DNA of 55,350 nucleotides, taken from assembly GCA_030432255.1 (NCBI GenBank), contig JAUIHS010000028.1:1-55350 (forward strand). Reading direction: 5' to 3'. This document shows positions 52,201 to 55,350 of the stretch, piece after piece. Under the pieces are notes generated by a model. That model ran no database searches, was not told the origin of the DNA, and saw nothing but the letters and a program-made list of their open reading frames with translations. Both the position numbers and the translations under genes were made by a program. This stretch comes from Phycisphaerae bacterium. GTDB lineage: Bacteria > Planctomycetota > Phycisphaerae > Phycisphaerales > UBA1924. Position 1 is the first letter of the stretch. Each line of letters opens with the position of its first letter.

Positions 52201-53262
52201 CGGGACGGCGCGCACGTTGCCACCCTCGCGCTGAAGGTCGTCGTCGAAGGCGAGAATCTTGTCGATCCGGAAGGTGACAACACCTTCCCCACTCTCGCCA
52301 TCGCCGGCGAGCCGACGGAGGGCGAGTTCCAGTTCGACCTCTTCCTGCCCCGGCAGGACCGGGTGACGGTCCCCGCACCTCGAATGCACTTGCGAGAGCA
52401 GTTCGAGCGACTCATGTGGACACTGTGGGAGAATGAGGACGTGCAACTGGAACAGGTCCGAAGAGATGCCGCAATCGCCGCGGCACCCTTCAGCCAGCCT
52501 GAGATCAACTCCGCCATCGTTCGGTACCTTGAGATTGAGATCCCGAAAGCATTCCTGCTCCTCGCGTCGGCACAGAGCCAGACGATCCCATGGGAACTCA
52601 TCCCCCTTGAGCGACACATCACCAGCAGCGAGAGCCGCGATGTCTTTCTCCTCGGCGAAATCAACCTCATACGCTGGCGCTGGCTTGCCGATCACGTCCG
52701 CCACCTCCGCAGGTGGGCGGTGTATTACTTCCTCGATGCCACCGACTCAACAACCGCCATGCGCCTCGAAGGCGAAAACCAGATGCCGCTCCCTCCGGAC
52801 ATCAACGCCCTCTTCGAGATGGTAGAGGATCACCTCGATGCCCTCATCGTCCCCGGCAGCGCTCTCGAGGAAATGCTGCACGATCAGGATGCGGTGAGCC
52901 GGCTGCGCAACTTCCTGAAGGGTCGCCCGCCCGAGTCCGTCCCCCTTGTCATGATCGGCCGAACAAGAGAGATCGAGCCGGCTCAGTACCAGGACTTCGT
53001 GAATGCGTTCATCGAAGCAGACGCGCCCGCCGTCCTCAGTTGTCACGCGCCGCTCGGCGAGACGCTTGAGAAGGAGTACCTGTCGACGTTCTTCGATGCC
53101 ATGAAGTCACGCGCGCCATTCCACGAAGCCGTGCGCGCCTGCCGCAGGCAACTTGCCCGCTCCAACGAAGCCGCCCCCGTCCTCATCAGCGCCTGGGGCA
53201 ACCCGCTTCTGACCATCAACGGTGAGATCGACGGAGACGGTGACGAACAGCATCTCGCCTGA
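49243..53262 (+). CDS. SAV_2336/vWA protein with two degenerate CHAT-like domains
   Basis: 1339 residues. Residues 1-35 are helical, then a Pro/Arg-rich linker. Residues about 115-560 fit the SAV_2336-type vWA module (LTPSRDRWLNAAVVVDGARS; YDFIPGARQALLGG). The vWA metal site is partly altered: Asp168-Gly-Ala170-Arg-Ser172 instead of DxSxS. Residues about 560-865 form CHAT-like domain 1 (IPWEF), but the catalytic His position is Gly746 (LVYCGG) and Cys is Trp778 (INGW). A beta-sandwich (about 885-1020) precedes CHAT-like domain 2 (IPWEL), where the His is lost (ALIVPGS) and Cys is Thr1241 (MIGRT). Both copies thus look proteolytically dead. It is last in the five-gene operon. Confidence 0.85.
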   Translation: MSERLDNLVRRIQHACPELTGGDIADALWLSRHIAAPDVSITPIKHTHTPDTTPEAHSEDDRSKDTPTPDRHAPRDVGRPGERHANRPRRRPTAPVRAVSIHAPAPPPLDDPIAITRALRPLRHLIPSRTRFTVNDRETARRIAEEGVWEPVLTPSRDRWLNAAVVVDGARSMDVWGPRIRAFIQLLRTLGAFRTITSWHWRTDSDRTLVRLRADAVDDVEAHPDRVIGGASQITFVISDCVARHWGDHRAAATLDRWTRRSHVVVVQPLPETLWEQTQLVHAAEVRLTTTTPASPNTRLHAETDWLDFEDDETDSSALPLLSLEARPLARWARFAMAEHRQPVHGIRLQGRDSRDDVHAEPVNAREILDRFIAAASPDARRLARHAAASPIILLPIIRLLRAAMRDTSRQAEAEVLLSGLLRPITRPERGVDPDTVQYDFIPGARQALLGGADAQATRDTLLLVSRWIEDHMGALHGFRAVVTRPEDHAGSFDAGDDPIARNAAAILAHLSPEHARTVVGESPNIRIDPDESATVEEAAAGADVSTLEWFTDLSIQQALSAILGGLIAAKRRAAKFRPDHAPPFAVLHVELEGEDGVRLEFQSIEGGVRFERFDRGASILRYISQNPESPELIEKEATNLIPPDLLHRIQADPVQFLLITSDIPIPWEFITTGHDVARWIFSVPLRRITPINPRNSWCAVRDPDEWEQQLIEDFGYRTLNQFSDVYRLTAFPEMAEDVGLVYCGGRDLERWMYEQASELDAPFDDDEPRPLWFINGWSPHLAHELVRRGWAGAVVGMNYRVNVPPEGRRVFTEMFFNLLREGGEVGHAFTAARAELERLDPTLPHPYFLYANPLAEVALNGPVGPVETPDPESEAVSETVADIPGRVLEFVQTAELIYQATVPEVLQTGEGVQINVTVFNSAEPTKIAFSRVPRVSLELRVPDGFEYDGDRVVELAPVEPATRQEAIFHIRSNVAGPATIVITGHRDGAHVATLALKVVVEGENLVDPEGDNTFPTLAIAGEPTEGEFQFDLFLPRQDRVTVPAPRMHLREQFERLMWTLWENEDVQLEQVRRDAAIAAAPFSQPEINSAIVRYLEIEIPKAFLLLASAQSQTIPWELIPLERHITSSESRDVFLLGEINLIRWRWLADHVRHLRRWAVYYFLDATDSTTAMRLEGENQMPLPPDINALFEMVEDHLDALIVPGSALEEMLHDQDAVSRLRNFLKGRPPESVPLVMIGRTREIEPAQYQDFVNAFIEADAPAVLSCHAPLGETLEKEYLSTFFDAMKSRAPFHEAVRACRRQLARSNEAAPVLISAWGNPLLTINGEIDGDGDEQHLA

Positions 53263-53296
53263 TGGTTGAGGAGCACCCCAACCCGGTGCCGGATGC

Positions 53297-54352
53297 TTAC
53301 CCTTCCCCGATCGTCGCCATGTCAATCACGAATCGATACCGCACGTCGCCGCGCTTCATCCGCTCGTACGCCTCACCAATCTTCCGGATGTCCAGCATCT
53401 CGATGTCGCAGGTCACGCCATGCTTCGCGGCGAACTCCAGTACTTCCTGTGTCTCCGGCATCCCGCCGATGCACGAACCGATGATCGAGCGACGACCCAG
53501 GATCAACTGCGCTGCATCCACCGGCGGATTCAACGGCGTCAACTGACCCACCAGGATGTACGCGCCGTCAAACTTCAGGCAGGACAGGTAGGGATTCAGA
53601 TCATGCTCCACCGGGACGGTGTCCATGATGTAGTCCAGCGACCCCGCGGCCGCCTCCATGGCCTCCGCACTTCCGCTCACGATCACATTCGTCGCGCCAT
53701 TCCGGCGAGCCTCTTCGACCTTGGTTTCCGAACGCGTGAAGACAGTCACATCCGCGCCCATCGCCCGGGCGAACTTGATGCCCAGGTGACCGAGACCACC
53801 CATGCCCACCACCCCGATGCGGTCGCCCTTCCCGATCTTGAAGTGACGCAGCGGAGAATAGGTCGTGATCCCGGCGCACAGCATCGGCGCTGCACCGGCG
53901 GGATCCATCCCGTCGGGAACATGCACGACAAATCGCTCACTGACCAGCACGTGATCCGTGTATCCGCCGTAGGTCGTCGTTCCGTCCTGCCGGTCCACAC
54001 CGTTGTACGTGAACGTCGCACCCCCGGTGCAGTACTGCTCCAGACCTTCCTCACACGCCTCGCATGACCGGCAGGAATCGACCAGGCAGCCGACACCTAC
54101 GACATCACCGACCTTGAAGCGCGATGCCTCAGGACCGACTGCCGTCACCCGACCGACAATCTCATGACCCGGGACCACTGGATAGGTTGTCCAGCCCCAG
54201 TCGTTCTCGACAAAGTGGATGTCCGTGTGACAGACACCGCAGTAGAGGATCTCAATCGAAACATCATCCGGCCGCGGCTCGCGCCGCTCCAGCGTCCAGG
54301 GAGCAAGGCCGGAGGTCTCAGATTGTGCGGCGTACGCCTTTGCAGTCGTCAT
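53297..54352 (-). CDS. Zinc-dependent NAD(P) alcohol dehydrogenase, YahK/CAD-like
   Basis: 351 residues of the medium-chain dehydrogenase family, cinnamyl-alcohol/YahK subgroup, which interconvert aldehydes and primary alcohols, usually with NADPH. Catalytic zinc ligands lie in CGVCHTDIHF and PGHEIVGRV; the structural zinc Cys set is in CRSCEACEEGLEQYC; the cofactor loop is GVVGMGGLGHLGIKFA. Start at 54352 with GAGGA upstream. It is convergent with the conflict operon (34-base gap) and appears unrelated to it. The physiological substrate is unknown. Confidence 0.92.
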   Translation of the reverse strand: MTTAKAYAAQSETSGLAPWTLERREPRPDDVSIEILYCGVCHTDIHFVENDWGWTTYPVVPGHEIVGRVTAVGPEASRFKVGDVVGVGCLVDSCRSCEACEEGLEQYCTGGATFTYNGVDRQDGTTTYGGYTDHVLVSERFVVHVPDGMDPAGAAPMLCAGITTYSPLRHFKIGKGDRIGVVGMGGLGHLGIKFARAMGADVTVFTRSETKVEEARRNGATNVIVSGSAEAMEAAAGSLDYIMDTVPVEHDLNPYLSCLKFDGAYILVGQLTPLNPPVDAAQLILGRRSIIGSCIGGMPETQEVLEFAAKHGVTCDIEMLDIRKIGEAYERMKRGDVRYRFVIDMATIGEG

Positions 54353-54438
54353 CAGTCATCCTCATGTGTGAAACAGGAAGCACGATCATCAATCACCGCA
54401 AGCATAGGCCGTCAGGCTGAGACAGGTCTCTCATCCCG

Positions 54439-55149
54439 TCACTGATCTCTGACCTCCGCCAACGATCGCCGCTGACGCCCCTCGTCATCGAAGTTCTCCG
54501 GAGAGAGCCAGGTGCGGTATGCCCGCTCCAGCACCGACCAATCCCGATCCAGCACCGAGTACCACGCCGTATCCCGATTGCGCCCCTTGTACACCCACGC
54601 CTGCTCGAACAATCCGTCATAGGTGAAGCCAAGGCGCTCCGCGGCACGCCGCGACGGCGCATTCAGCGCATCACACTTCCACTCGTAGCGCCGGTAGCCG
54701 AGTTCATTGAACGCCCGTGCCATCATCAGGTACATCGCTTCCGTTGCCGCCCGCGTGCGCTGCAGCGCCGGTGCCAACACGATCCCACCCACCTCGATGA
54801 CCCCATGCCCAGGCTTGATCCGCATGTAACTCGCAACCCCCGCGGCCCGCCCGGTTCGTCCATCAACGATCGCGAAGCACAACGGGTCATCAGTCGACAC
54901 CAGCCGCGTCACCCAGGCATCCAACGCCTCGCGCGTCGCGAAGGGGCCATAGGGCACGTACGTCCAGGTTCGCCCGTCCTGATCCTCGCGATAGGCATCG
55001 AACAGGTCCGCCGCATGAGCGCGCCCATCGAGTGGGACCACCCGACAGTACCGCCCCTCCATCACCTCCCGAACCGGAGCCTGCGCACCTTTCCAGTCCG
55101 GAACCGCATCCCCAACCGGCTGCCCGATTTCATTGGTGCGCTGCGTCAC
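54439..55149 (-). CDS. GNAT-family N-acetyltransferase (RimJ/RimL-like)
   Basis: About 236 residues from a GTG start at 55149. The leader TNEIGQPVGDAVPDW and MEGRYCRVVPLDGRAHAADL are typical of a GNAT subgroup. The fold continues with AIVDGRTGRAAGVASYMRI (strand 4), IEVGGIVLAPALQRTRAATE (acetyl-CoA loop QRTRAA) and RAAERLGFTYDGLF. Substrates of this subgroup are not established; RimJ/RimL-type members modify N-termini of proteins. Codons upstream of 55149 in frame are Arg/Pro-rich and unlikely to be protein. The start is chosen from the family leader, not from a ribosome-binding site. Confidence 0.85.
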   Translation of the reverse strand: MTQRTNEIGQPVGDAVPDWKGAQAPVREVMEGRYCRVVPLDGRAHAADLFDAYREDQDGRTWTYVPYGPFATREALDAWVTRLVSTDDPLCFAIVDGRTGRAAGVASYMRIKPGHGVIEVGGIVLAPALQRTRAATEAMYLMMARAFNELGYRRYEWKCDALNAPSRRAAERLGFTYDGLFEQAWVYKGRNRDTAWYSVLDRDWSVLERAYRTWLSPENFDDEGRQRRSLAEVRDQ

Positions 55150-55237
55150 AGGGGCATCATCTGAGATTGGGACGGGGGCGTCGAGTCCGGTGGGATGCAC
55201 GGGCGTGGCGCCTGCGGCGTCGAACCCCCGGTGCGGC

Positions 55238-55278
55238 CGGCTTCGCCGTCCGCGGGTCTTCAAATCCCGCGGAAGCCG
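55238..55278. repeat. Long imperfect hairpin upstream of GNAT gene
   Basis: CGGCTT (55238-55243) and CCGCGGG (55250-55256) pair with CCCGCGG (55266-55272) and AAGCCG (55273-55278), leaving a 6-base bulge and a 9-base loop. The loop TCTTCAAAT superficially resembles a tRNA T-loop, but no tRNA body is present. Confidence 0.4.
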
Positions 55279-55350
55279 TCGAGTATCCGACGTCAATCGA
55301 ACACCCGATGCCAAGGACTCAATCTGAAAGCGGAGAGGGGGGGATGCACG

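Noticed and set aside
41910..53262. Operon read as an ordinary methanol-dehydrogenase maturation (MoxR/CoxE) cluster
   Set aside because: No dehydrogenase or DUF58 gene is present, while CHAT, EAD and VMAP features point to a conflict system.
55250..55272. Possible tRNA 3' part (GCGGG ... TTCAAAT ... CCCGC)
   Set aside because: The loop has 9 instead of 7 bases, and no acceptor, anticodon or D-arm could be found around it; the pairing is better explained as part of a longer hairpin.

Overview
The window reads as a chromosomal segment from a high-GC planctomycete, most likely class Phycisphaerae. Three secreted proteins end in a Cys-flanked, dockerin-like double repeat (the type NCBI names GC-type dockerin), one ends in a PEP-CTERM-like sorting tail, and three ECF sigma factors are each paired with a large Ser/Thr kinase carrying TPR or WD40 repeats. 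This taxonomic call is inference from protein style; no rRNA or tRNA gene was recognised.

Layout. 1-6.3 kb: the C-terminal part of a SpoIIE-type phosphatase, a phosphofructokinase, a Dps protein, a small membrane protein, an OmpR-type two-component pair and an MscS channel. 6.4-12.9 kb: a run of small envelope/stress genes (two entericidin-like lipoproteins, DUF1328, a PA2169-type four-helix protein, a DUF883/holin-like pair, an EEP-family enzyme, DUF2254) around a divergent pair made of a BLUF blue-light sensor and an ANTAR regulator whose receiver lacks its phosphorylation residues. 13.1-16.2 kb: a small acidic protein, a dual amidase/M23-like peptidoglycan hydrolase and a LysM/PG-binding protein in one tight unit. 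16.3-41.7 kb: three ECF sigma/kinase modules interspersed with secreted sorting-signal proteins, a porin, a CheW protein interrupted by a zinc-binding CZB domain, an Rrf2 regulator and a lipoprotein serine hydrolase. A decayed acetyltransferase fragment lies at 25.4-25.6 kb.

41.9-53.3 kb is the most interesting part: five translationally coupled genes forming a MoxR-vWA-VMAP type biological-conflict system. They encode (i) an alpha/beta hydrolase fused through a zinc ribbon and beta-sandwich to a CHAT protease with intact His/Cys dyad, (ii) an EAD1-trypsin protease with intact triad, (iii) an EAD1-VMAP protein, (iv) a MoxR AAA+ ATPase and (v) a SAV_2336/vWA protein carrying two CHAT-like domains that have both lost the catalytic dyad. 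A plausible reading is an ATP-dependent sensor/switch (MoxR, vWA, VMAP) that recruits the trypsin through EAD-EAD contacts and controls the CHAT-hydrolase, possibly through the dead CHAT copies. 53.3 kb to the end: a zinc alcohol dehydrogenase and a GNAT acetyltransferase.

No CRISPR array, insertion sequence or integrase was seen. Domain assignments are from motif reading only; no search was run.
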